This document shows positions 1 to 6,431 of a DNA stretch of 8,130 nucleotides, piece by piece; positions within the stretch are counted from its first letter, which is position 1; each line of letters starts with the position of its first letter. The notes beneath the pieces are model-generated. The model saw nothing but the letters and a program-made list of their open reading frames with translations. It was not told where the DNA came from and searched no databases. The translations under genes and the position numbers were made by a program. The stretch spans positions 1-8,130 of the forward strand of contig JAKAZX010000167.1 of NCBI GenBank assembly GCA_021826485.1, given 5' to 3'. This stretch comes from Pseudomonadota bacterium (GTDB taxonomy: Bacteria > Pseudomonadota > Alphaproteobacteria > Acetobacterales > Acetobacteraceae).

Positions 1-207
1 CACCATGAACACCGATTCGCGGCCGATCAGGGCCTGATGGTAGTCGCCGGGCTTGGGCACCTGGCTTTCGTGCCCGATATAGACCCAGGCCCGGCCGAAG
101 ATGCGCTCCATCTCCAGCTCGAAGATCGCCGGGTCGGTATAGACCGAGCGATGTACGCGATCCGGCTCCACCAGCCGCCCTATCCCGTCGGCGACATGCA
201 TGTCCAT
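1..207 (-). CDS. Rieske aromatic-ring-hydroxylating oxygenase, alpha (large) subunit, N-terminal fragment
   Basis: Only the first 69 codons are present; the gene continues past the left edge. The translation has the typical N-terminal segment of ring-hydroxylating dioxygenase large subunits: VHRSVYTDPAIFELEMERIF followed by GRAWVYIGHESQVPKPGDY and an IGRESVFMV strand that begins the Rieske domain. In this family the protein carries a Rieske [2Fe-2S] cluster and a mononuclear Fe(II) site and oxygenates aromatic acids or related compounds using electrons from a reductase. The Cys/His cluster ligands and the iron site lie outside the window, so substrate cannot be judged. The ATG at 205-207 is preferred because AGGGAGG (complement of 214-220) lies 6 nt upstream; an in-frame ATG two codons later (195-197) is the alternative. 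It is divergent from the small secreted protein gene, and an inverted repeat sits in the shared upstream region. Confidence 0.88.
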   Translation of the reverse strand, partial: MDMHVADGIGRLVEPDRVHRSVYTDPAIFELEMERIFGRAWVYIGHESQVPKPGDYHQALIGRESVFMV

Positions 208-234
208 CGGCAGCCTCCCTGTCTCGTGCCCGCG

Positions 235-264
235 ATGTTATCCGCTGTTGCACGCCGGATACAT
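235..264. promoter_or_regulatory. Imperfect inverted repeat upstream of the Rieske oxygenase gene (candidate operator)
   Basis: TATCCG at 239-244 and CGGATA at 256-261 are perfect inverted copies separated by 11 nt. Allowing one unpaired base, the arms extend to ATGT-T-ATCCG (235-244) and CGGAT-ACAT (256-264). The dyad lies 28-57 bp upstream of the Rieske ATG and 65-94 bp upstream of the preferred start of the small secreted protein. It is AT-richer than its surroundings, and on the minus strand it includes GGATAACAT, which could serve as a -10-like element. No regulator gene is in the window to pair with it, so the operator role is inferred from position and symmetry only. Confidence 0.35.
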
Positions 265-328
265 GCCTGAAACACGGCCACCCTAAATCGGCGGCTGACG
301 GACATGACCGATGACGGAGATTGCCCCG

Positions 329-613
329 ATGCCGAACCTGCTTCCCCGCCGCCTGCTGGCCGGCGCCGCCGTGGCGGCTTCCCTGCTGGCGCCGGTGCTG
401 GCGGCCCGGCCGGCGCATGCCTGGTGGGTGCGCGGCGGCCTTTACGTTCCCCCCGTGGTGGTCGCCCCGGCCCCGGTGGTCGTGCTCCCGCCCCCCGTGG
501 TGGTGGCGCCCCCGCCGCGCGTCGCCTATGTCGCCCCGCCGCCGCCGGTCGGCCGCTGGGTGCCGGGCCACTACAACTGGCGGGGCTTCTGGGTCCCCGG
601 CCACTGGATCTGA
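329..613 (+). CDS. Small exported proline/valine-rich protein with WXXGXW repeats
   Basis: A 94-residue protein with three parts. Residues 1-31 form a signal peptide: an Arg-Arg n-region, a hydrophobic Leu/Ala/Val core and a likely AHA|WW cleavage site. The RRLLAG stretch is loosely twin-arginine-like, so Sec or Tat export is possible. The middle is low-complexity, built from repeated P-V-V-V and A-P-P-P units. The C-terminus carries two tandem WXXGXW-type units, WVPGHY and WVPGHW, and ends one residue later. WXXGXW-repeat proteins are common in proteobacterial periplasm or envelope and have no firmly established function. I prefer the ATG at 329 because GGAG (316-319) precedes it by 9 nt. 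An in-frame ATG at 311 would add six residues but has only a weak upstream site. The stop is 6 bp from the convergent Mn catalase gene. Confidence 0.72.
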   Translation: MPNLLPRRLLAGAAVAASLLAPVLAARPAHAWWVRGGLYVPPVVVAPAPVVVLPPPVVVAPPPRVAYVAPPPPVGRWVPGHYNWRGFWVPGHWI

Positions 614-619
614 CGGCGG

Positions 620-1375
620 CTATTCGGCGGCGAGCTTGCCGGCCTTCAGCTTCAGCCGCTCGTCGTCCGGGTTGTTCGGCTCCGGCGGCATGCCGCCGCG
701 GGGCTTGGGGTCCGCCTCGTAGCGGAAGCGCGGTTCCTGGTTCCAGGGGCCGCGCTGGTCCATGCCGTTCTTCGACAGGTCGAAATACACGTCCACCGTA
801 TCGTCCGGGGCCACGTTGCCGAAGATCGGGTCGGTCAGCTTGCCGAGCTTGCTGAGCGCCTGCATGAACATGGCGGTATGCGACACCTCGCGCGTCAGCA
901 GATGCGTCAGTGTCCGCTTGCTGCCGTCGTCCGGCGCCACCTTGATCAGCGCCTCGTAGGTCTGGCGCGCCCCGGCCTCCGCCGCGATGTCGGCGCGCAG
1001 GTCGCGCACCACGTTGCCGCCCTCGTTGATATAGGCAGCCGTCCAGGCCTGTCCCTGGCTGTCCACGAAATGCGGGCCGACGCCGCGGACGCGGAACAGC
1101 GGGGAGGCATAGGCGTCGGTCTGATCGACGGTGCGGGTGTGCAGCTCGATCAGCTTGCCGACCATTTCCAGGTGTCCGAACTCCTCCAGCGCGATGTCCT
1201 GGAGCATGTCGCGGATGCCGGCATCCTCGACGTGGAAGGACTGCACCCAGTATTGCAGCCCGGCCGTCAGCTCTCCGGTGGCGCCGCCGAACTGTTCCAG
1301 CAGCAACTGGCCGAAGCGGGGATCCGGCCGGTCCACCTTGACCTGGCCGATGAGTTCCTTGCGATGGTAGAACAC
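620..1375 (-). CDS. Manganese catalase (non-haem, ferritin-like fold)
   Basis: A 251-residue protein, near the lower end of the family's usual length. It removes hydrogen peroxide at a dinuclear manganese centre and is expected to be cytoplasmic. The N-terminus (MFYHRKELIGQVKVDRPDPR) and the four-helix pattern match the Mn catalase family. Candidate metal ligands, aligned by eye to the Lactobacillus plantarum enzyme, are Glu35, Glu65 and His68 (in LEEFGH), Glu133 and His166 (in REVSH). Tyr42 and Glu163 match second-shell residues. The C-terminal 30 residues are a charged, proline-rich tail. The start is a GTG at 1373-1375, preceded by a near-perfect AAGGAGG (complement of 1381-1387) with a 5-nt spacer; the residue after it continues the family's FYH start. 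It is divergent from the proline racemase family gene and convergent with the small secreted protein. Regulation is not visible in the sequence. Confidence 0.93.
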   Translation of the reverse strand: MFYHRKELIGQVKVDRPDPRFGQLLLEQFGGATGELTAGLQYWVQSFHVEDAGIRDMLQDIALEEFGHLEMVGKLIELHTRTVDQTDAYASPLFRVRGVGPHFVDSQGQAWTAAYINEGGNVVRDLRADIAAEAGARQTYEALIKVAPDDGSKRTLTHLLTREVSHTAMFMQALSKLGKLTDPIFGNVAPDDTVDVYFDLSKNGMDQRGPWNQEPRFRYEADPKPRGGMPPEPNNPDDERLKLKAGKLAAE

Positions 1376-1398
1376 GGCTGCCTCCTTCGCAGTGCTGC

Positions 1399-1421
1399 CG
1401 CGGCCTGAACGGCTTGCCGCG
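1399..1421. repeat. Short inverted repeat in the Mn catalase / racemase-family divergent promoter region
   Basis: CGCGGC (1399-1404) and GCCGCG (1416-1421) are perfect inverted copies separated by 11 nt. The repeat lies centrally in the 96-bp gap between two divergent genes. It could be an operator, but 6-bp GC-only dyads arise readily by chance in DNA this GC-rich. A weak sigma70-like pair on the plus strand, TTGCCG (1414-1419) and TCTACT (1438-1443), overlaps its right arm; I do not consider it convincing. Confidence 0.18.
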
Positions 1422-1471
1422 CCGGCGGGTTGCGCGCTCTACTGGCGGAACGGCTGGACGGGAGACGAACT

Positions 1472-2512
1472 GTGCGCTGGTCACGCATGATGACGATGCT
1501 GGACGTGCATGCGGAAGGGGAGATCGGGCGCGTCGTCACCGGCGGCGTGCCAGCCATCCCCGGCGCGACGATGCTGGACAAGCTGCGCCACATCAACGAA
1601 GTGGACGATTGGATCCGCCGCTTCACCGTCTATGAGCCGCGCGGCACCGCGCACATGACGGTCAACCTGCTGCTGCCCCCGGCGCGGCCGGAGGCGGCGG
1701 CGGGGTTCCTGATCCTGCAGGCGGACCGCGCGCATGCCATGTCCGGCTCCAACGCCATGTGCGTCGCGACCGCGCTGCTGGAGACCGGGATGGTGGCGAT
1801 GCAGGAGCCGGAAACGCGCTTCGCGCTCGACACGCCGGCCGGACTCGTCGGCGTCACCGCGTCCTGCCGTGACGGTCGCTGCGAACGGGTGACGCTCGAT
1901 ATGGTGCCGAGCTACGCGCACGAGCTGGACGTGACGCTGGACGTGGACGGCATCGGCGCGGTGCGGCTGGACATCGCGTTCGGCGGCGTGTTCTACGCGC
2001 TGGTCGATGCCCGCGCCGCCGGGCTTGCCATCACGCGCGACAATGCCCGCGCGCTGGTGGAGGCGGCGAGCCGCATCAAGCGGGCGGTGAACGCGCAGGT
2101 GCGCGTGGCGCATCCCGACCTGCCGGGCATCGACAGCGTCAGCTACGTCATGTTCTGCGACCGTGATCGTGCCGACCGGTCGATCCTGCGCGGCTCCACC
2201 ATCGTGCTGCCCGGCCGCTGCGACCGCTCGCCCTGCGGCACCGGCACATCCGCGCGGCTCGCCGTGCTGCACGCGCGCGGGGAGATCGCGGTGGGCGAAC
2301 GCCTGCGCTCCCGCTCGATCATCGACAGCGAGTTCACCGCGCTGGTCGCGGGCGAAACCCGCGTCGGCGGCCGGCCGGCGGTGCTGCCGCGGATTTCCGG
2401 CCGCGCCTGGCTGTTCGGCGTGCATCAGGTCGGGCTGGACCCGACCGACCCCTATCCGCTGGGGTTCACGCTGTCCGACATGTGGGGGCCGGACGTGGCG
2501 GTGACCGCCTGA
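1472..2512 (+). CDS. Proline racemase family enzyme (hydroxyproline epimerase or trans-3-hydroxy-L-proline dehydratase type)
   Basis: A 346-residue cytoplasmic enzyme of the cofactor-independent proline racemase superfamily. Family marks in order: LDVHAEGEIGRVVTGG near the N-terminus, HINEVDDWIRR, FTVYEPRG, HAMSGSNAMCVATALLETG (about 88-106), GGVFYALVD and CDRSPCGTGTSAR (about 250-262). The two catalytic acid/base positions, normally Cys/Cys in proline racemases, read here as Ser91 (in MSGSN) and Cys255 (in SPCGTG). Ser at the first position is known in part of the family associated with hydroxyproline epimerisation or trans-3-hydroxy-L-proline dehydration, so true proline racemase activity is less likely. 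The exact substrate cannot be fixed from sequence. I chose GTG at 1472 because GGGAG (1460-1464) is 7 nt upstream and homologues begin M-R-W-S-R; an in-frame TTG at 1430 gives an extra, poorly conserved 14-residue leader. No other hydroxyproline catabolic gene is in the window. Confidence 0.9.
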   Translation: MRWSRMMTMLDVHAEGEIGRVVTGGVPAIPGATMLDKLRHINEVDDWIRRFTVYEPRGTAHMTVNLLLPPARPEAAAGFLILQADRAHAMSGSNAMCVATALLETGMVAMQEPETRFALDTPAGLVGVTASCRDGRCERVTLDMVPSYAHELDVTLDVDGIGAVRLDIAFGGVFYALVDARAAGLAITRDNARALVEAASRIKRAVNAQVRVAHPDLPGIDSVSYVMFCDRDRADRSILRGSTIVLPGRCDRSPCGTGTSARLAVLHARGEIAVGERLRSRSIIDSEFTALVAGETRVGGRPAVLPRISGRAWLFGVHQVGLDPTDPYPLGFTLSDMWGPDVAVTA

Positions 2513-2521
2513 CGCGCCCGC

Positions 2522-3499
2522 TCAGTGCAGGCGGGGCGCGCGCAGGAAGCGGGCGCGGTCGGCGGTTGCCACATGCACCGCCATCGGCGTGCCGTCCCGC
2601 GCGAGGTTCAGCCGCACCGTGACGCCGGCCGGCCCGCTCGCCCACAGCTTGCGCCACAGCGTCGCGAGGTCGCCCACCTCCTCATCGCCGATGCCGACCA
2701 CGCGGTCCCCCGGGCGCACGCCGGCGCGCTCGGCCGGCCCCTCATCGGCCAGCCCGCCGACCACCAGCCCGCCCTCACCCTCCATCACGAAGGCGCCGAG
2801 CCAGGGGCGGGGCGGCGCCTTGACCCGGCCGAGGGTGAGCAGATCGTCCAGCACCGGCGGCAGCAGGGAGGCGGGGACCGACATGTTCAGATCGTGCCGC
2901 CGCCCGCGCCCGTCGCCCTGCTGCATGATCAGCGAACCGATGCCCAGCAGCCGGCCATCCGCCCCGATCAGGCCCGCACCGCTCCAGAACGGATGGGCGG
3001 GCGCGGTCAGGATCGCCTCGTCCAGCAGATATTCCCAGTAGCCGGCGAATTCCTGCCGGCCGATCACCTTGGTCTCCACCGCCCGTTCGCGCCCGCCGCC
3101 GCCCGCGGCCATCACCATCTGCTGCCCGGTCCCGGCACCGTCGGCGCCGCCGATCTCCAGCGCCGGCAGGCCGAGCCGGCCCAGCGCCTGCACCAGGCCG
3201 AGCCCGGTCGTCGCGTCCACCGCCACCGGGTGGCCGGGGGTGGCGCGCCCGTCGGCGCCGACCAGCCAGACCGATTCGGCCTCGGTGATCAGGTAGCCGA
3301 TGGTCAGCACCAGCCCATCCTCCCGGATCACGGCGCCGCTGCCCATCCGCTCGGTGCCCAGCGTGCCGGCGGTGAAGGCGTCGGCCGGCACGTTGGCCCG
3401 GAGGCCGACCAACCCGCGCAGCGCGCGCTCCAGGTCGAACGAATAATCGTCCGGATCGGGCCGCAGATTCGGCGGGATTTCCCAGTCGGGCGTCTTCAT
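2522..3499 (-). CDS. HtrA/DegP-like trypsin-fold protein with C-terminal PDZ domain, probably a pseudoprotease
   Basis: A 325-residue protein with no signal peptide or membrane segment, so likely cytoplasmic. Residues about 40-225 follow the S1C (HtrA) protease layout: GSGAVIREDGLVLT at 53-66, then DATTGLGLVQA at 95-105, then HPFWSGAGLIGADGRLLGIG at 169-188. Residues about 232-312 form a PDZ domain with the hallmark GPAERAGVRPGDRVVGI. Aligned by eye to active HtrA proteins, the catalytic His falls on Tyr69 and the catalytic Asp on Gly99. Ser173 is at the nucleophile position, but the GNSGGP motif has become FWSGAG. The oxyanion and triad features are therefore mostly gone, and a binding or scaffold role is more likely than proteolysis. 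The ATG at 3497-3499 has only a distant AAGGA (complement of 3512-3516). It is divergent from the kinase gene, and its stop is 9 bp from that of the racemase-family gene. Confidence 0.85.
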   Translation of the reverse strand: MKTPDWEIPPNLRPDPDDYSFDLERALRGLVGLRANVPADAFTAGTLGTERMGSGAVIREDGLVLTIGYLITEAESVWLVGADGRATPGHPVAVDATTGLGLVQALGRLGLPALEIGGADGAGTGQQMVMAAGGGGRERAVETKVIGRQEFAGYWEYLLDEAILTAPAHPFWSGAGLIGADGRLLGIGSLIMQQGDGRGRRHDLNMSVPASLLPPVLDDLLTLGRVKAPPRPWLGAFVMEGEGGLVVGGLADEGPAERAGVRPGDRVVGIGDEEVGDLATLWRKLWASGPAGVTVRLNLARDGTPMAVHVATADRARFLRAPRLH

Positions 3500-3586
3500 C
3501 GGGGCCTGGCATCCTTGGGGCCTGAGCAGCGGCCATAGCGCCAGCCGGACCGCGCGGCAACGCGGACGGCGCCGCCGGACCGACCC

Positions 3587-3600
3587 TCACGTTCGCGTGA
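3587..3600. repeat. Short hairpin/dyad with TTCG loop in the divergent region upstream of the kinase gene
   Basis: TCACG (3587-3591) and CGTGA (3596-3600) are perfect inverted copies around a TTCG tetraloop; beyond a C-C mismatch two more C-G pairs can form. It lies in the 184-bp region between the HtrA-like gene and the kinase gene, 84 bp upstream of the kinase start. It could be a protein-binding dyad or a leader hairpin. No T-run follows on either strand, so it is not an intrinsic terminator. Nothing else convincing was found in this gap: AT-containing stretches (CAATACTCT at 3611-3619, GTCATAG at 3638-3644) do not form a good -35/-10 pair. Confidence 0.22.
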
Positions 3601-3683
3601 CGGGGGAAGGCAATACTCTGGCAAATCGCGCGGTCGTGTCATAGCACCGTGCCGGCTTCGCGCGACCACGGGAGTTGCGTCCT

Positions 3684-6431
3684 TTGAATCTGCTGACGCG
3701 GGTCGTCCTGGTCATCGCCGTGGCACTGCTGCCTCCGCTCGCGATGCAGGGGTTCAACGAGGTGACGCTGCGGGCCGCGCGGCGCGACGAGGTGCGGCAG
3801 GAAGCACTGCGCGACGCCCGCACGCTGGACGCCGAGCTGGACGCGATCATCGCCGGGGCTCGGAACGCTCTGGTTGCGGCTGTCGCCATTCCGGCCATCC
3901 GGGCGGCCGATGCCGCGTCCTGTGAGCCGCTGCTGCAATCGGTGTTCGCCGACCTGGCCTTCCTGCGGGAAGCGCGGCTGGTCGGCGACGACGGGCGGGT
4001 GATCTGCGCCACGGCGCCGCAGGCGGACGGCATGGACCTGTCCGCCGCGCCGGAGGTCCGGCAGGCGCGGGCGCGCGGCGAACTGGCGCTCGGCGCCTTC
4101 ACCCGCAGCCCGCTCGACCGCCACGCCGAACTGCCCGTCGCCTATCCGGTGCGCGGGCTGGCCGGGCCGGGGCCGGTGCTGGTGGGCGAGATCGATCTGG
4201 ACTGGCTGCGCCGCCGGCTGACCGGCCGGCTGCTGCCCGAGGGCGCGGCGATGACGGTCGCCGACCGCGATGGCACCATCCTGGTGGCCGTTCCGGATGC
4301 CGCAGCGGTCGGCGGACCGCTCGGCCCGGTCCTGCGGCCGTTGCTGGATGCGTCCGCCCCGGCCATCGACGTGCGGCCGGGGCCGGACGGCGTGCCCCGC
4401 GCGGAAGCGGTGCTGCCGCCGGAGCGCAGCGGCAGCGAATTGCTGGTCAGCGCCAGCCTGAGCACCGGCCCGGTCTTCGCCGCCGCGGATGCCGCATCGG
4501 CCCGCAGCTATGCGCTGATCGGCGGCGGTTTCCTGGCGGCGCTGGCGCTGGCGGCCTGGATGGCCCGCGGCATGATCGCGCGGCCGATGCACGTCATCCT
4601 CGCCACCGCCGAACGCTGGCAGCGCGGCGACATGGCGGCGCGGCTGCCGGCGCCGCACCCGCGCACCGAGTTCGGCCGCATCGCCGGGGCGGTCAATGCG
4701 CTGCTGGACGCGGTGGCCGCCGGCCAGGCCGGGCTGCGCGAGCGTCTGGCGGAATTGCGGGCGATCTATGACGGCTCGCCGGTCGGCCTCGGGTATGTCG
4801 ATCCGGACATGCGCTATGTCACCGTGAACGCGCGGCTGGCGGAGATCAACGATTGCGCGGCAGCGGCGCATCGCGGCCGGACGGTGCGGGAGGTGCTGCC
4901 CGCGACCGCCGACCGGATCGAGCCGGTGCTGCGCCGGGCGCTGGCCGGGGAGAAGATTCCGCCGCAGGAGGTCAATTCCGCGACCGAGGCGGCGCCCGGC
5001 CTGAAGCGCCGCCTGCTGGTCAGCTACCAGCCGGTCGTGGCGCCCGACGGGGCGGTGCTGGGCGTGGTGATCGCGGTGCAGGAGATCACCGCGCTCCGCC
5101 AGGCGGAGGCGGCGCTCCGCTCGGCGCTGGAGCGCGCCAACGCCGAGCTGGGACAGCGCGTCGCCGAGCGCACCGCCCAGTTCGAGGCCGAGGTGCGCGA
5201 GCGCGAGGCGGCGCAGGCGCAGTTGCAGCAGGCGCAGAAGATGGAGGTGATCGGCCAGCTCACCGGCGGGGTGGCGCATGACTTCAACAATCTGCTGACC
5301 GCGATCGTCGGCAACCTGGAACTGGCGATGGCGCGCAGCGCCGGCCGGCCCGACATCACCCGGCTGCTGGCCGGCGCGATGCGCTCGGCCGACCGCGGCG
5401 CGGCGCTGACCCAGCGGATGCTCGCCTTCGGCCGCCGCCAGTTCCTGCGCCCGCAGCCGGTCGCCATCCCGGCGCTGCTGGACGGTATGTGGGAGCTGCT
5501 GACCGGCAGCATCGGCCCGGCGGTGCGGCTGGAGGTCGAGGCGCCGGCCACTCTGCGGCCGGCCCGGGCCGACCCGAACCAGATCGAGCTGGTGATGCTC
5601 AATCTGGTCGTGAACGCCCGCGACGCGATGCCGGGGGGCGGGCAAATCCTGATCAGCGCGGCCGAGGAACGGGTGTCCCCGGGCCAGCCGCATCCGGCGG
5701 CGCTGGTGCCCGGCGACTACGTCCGCATCGCCGTCCGCGACAGCGGCGAGGGGATGGATCAGGACACGCTCGCCCGGGCGTTCGAGCCGTTCTTTACCAC
5801 CAAGCCGGTTGGCCGCGGCTCGGGCCTCGGCCTGCCGATGGTGCAGGGGGTGGTGGCGCAGTCCGACGGCGGCGTGGCCATCCGCAGCACACCGGGGCAG
5901 GGAACGACGGTCACCGTCTGGCTGCCTTGCGCCGACACTGATGCGTCCGCCCCGGCCGTTCCCCCGCTGACGGTGGTGACGGTGGCGACCACCGACGGGT
6001 CGGGCCGGCGGATCCTGCTGGTGGACGACGATGACGACGTCGCCGCCTTCGCCGCCATCTGCCTCTCCGATGCCGGATACGTGGTGCGCCGGGCCGCCAG
6101 CGGGGTCGAGGCCCTGCGGTTGCTGGAGCAGGGGGCGCCGCCGGACCTGATGATCGCCGATCTGGGGATGCCGGGGATGAACGGCCTGCAACTGGCCGTC
6201 GCCGCCCGCCAGCGCTTCCCCGCGCTGCCAATCCTGATCGCGACCGGCTATGCGGCCGAGGATGCCGACGCGCGCGGCACGCTCGACCTGCCGGTGCTGG
6301 CGAAGCCCTTCAAGGCCGCCGACCTGCTCGGCCGGGTCGCCGAGCTGCTCCGCGTCGCTAGCTGCGACGCGCGCCCAGCAGCCGCCCTTCCCGAATCGCC
6401 TGCGCCACGATCGCTGGCAGGTGCTCGCTGA
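3684..6431 (+). CDS. Membrane-bound hybrid sensor histidine kinase (Cache-like sensor, HAMP, PAS, HisKA, HATPase, REC)
   Basis: A 915-residue hybrid kinase. In order: TM1 at about 5-22; a periplasmic, probably double-Cache, sensor at about 28-265; TM2 at about 277-295; HAMP at about 296-350; PAS at about 355-470 (YDGSPVGLGYVDPDMRYVTV); coiled coil at about 470-515; HisKA with phospho-acceptor His532 in GGVAHDFNNLLTAI; HATPase with Asn644 (N box), DSGEGMD from 686, FEPFFTTK, and GRGSGLGL at 710-717; and a receiver at about 776-892 with acidic cluster 781-785, phospho-acceptor Asp826, Thr854 and Lys874. All catalytic motifs look intact. An external signal should drive phosphorylation of His532 and then Asp826; the onward partner and the ligand are unknown. 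TTG at 3684 is preferred because GGGAG (3670-3674) is 9 nt upstream; a TTG at 3675 abuts that site. The last 24 or so residues are an Ala/Pro-rich tail that overlaps the convergent YidB-like gene. Confidence 0.93.
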   Translation: MNLLTRVVLVIAVALLPPLAMQGFNEVTLRAARRDEVRQEALRDARTLDAELDAIIAGARNALVAAVAIPAIRAADAASCEPLLQSVFADLAFLREARLVGDDGRVICATAPQADGMDLSAAPEVRQARARGELALGAFTRSPLDRHAELPVAYPVRGLAGPGPVLVGEIDLDWLRRRLTGRLLPEGAAMTVADRDGTILVAVPDAAAVGGPLGPVLRPLLDASAPAIDVRPGPDGVPRAEAVLPPERSGSELLVSASLSTGPVFAAADAASARSYALIGGGFLAALALAAWMARGMIARPMHVILATAERWQRGDMAARLPAPHPRTEFGRIAGAVNALLDAVAAGQAGLRERLAELRAIYDGSPVGLGYVDPDMRYVTVNARLAEINDCAAAAHRGRTVREVLPATADRIEPVLRRALAGEKIPPQEVNSATEAAPGLKRRLLVSYQPVVAPDGAVLGVVIAVQEITALRQAEAALRSALERANAELGQRVAERTAQFEAEVREREAAQAQLQQAQKMEVIGQLTGGVAHDFNNLLTAIVGNLELAMARSAGRPDITRLLAGAMRSADRGAALTQRMLAFGRRQFLRPQPVAIPALLDGMWELLTGSIGPAVRLEVEAPATLRPARADPNQIELVMLNLVVNARDAMPGGGQILISAAEERVSPGQPHPAALVPGDYVRIAVRDSGEGMDQDTLARAFEPFFTTKPVGRGSGLGLPMVQGVVAQSDGGVAIRSTPGQGTTVTVWLPCADTDASAPAVPPLTVVTVATTDGSGRRILLVDDDDDVAAFAAICLSDAGYVVRRAASGVEALRLLEQGAPPDLMIADLGMPGMNGLQLAVAARQRFPALPILIATGYAAEDADARGTLDLPVLAKPFKAADLLGRVAELLRVASCDARPAAALPESPAPRSLAGAR

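Noticed and set aside
627..645. Possible stem-loop terminator near the first convergent junction
   Set aside because: The CGGC/GCCG stem is very short, lies inside the Mn catalase coding end and has no T-run.
304..855. 183-codon plus-strand frame overlapping the small secreted protein and the Mn catalase 3' end
   Set aside because: The product is Arg/Pro/Gly low complexity with no signal peptide; the overlapping frame starting at 329 has a signal peptide and WXXGXW repeats.
1414..1443. Sigma70-like promoter TTGCCG / TCTACT upstream of the racemase-family gene
   Set aside because: The -10 match is only four of six and the spacer is 18 nt; similar matches are expected by chance.
180..1484. 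434-codon open frame on the minus strand covering the Mn catalase and small secreted protein genes
   Set aside because: It is out of frame with the clear Mn catalase, reads as Arg/Pro/Gly-rich low complexity, and overlaps three better-supported genes.
1481..2425. 314-codon minus-strand frame opposite the racemase-family gene
   Set aside because: It is His/Arg/Ala-rich with no recognisable motif; the plus frame contains the full set of proline racemase family motifs.
2525..3538. 337-codon plus-strand frame opposite the HtrA-like gene
   Set aside because: The composition is an Arg/Gln/His/Pro-rich shadow; the minus frame has a recognisable trypsin-like fold and PDZ domain.
3639..6191. 850-codon open frame on the minus strand opposite the kinase gene
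   Set aside because: The plus frame encodes all kinase motifs. The minus product is rich in Arg, Gln, His and Ala and matches no family; long antisense open frames are expected opposite real genes in DNA this GC-rich.
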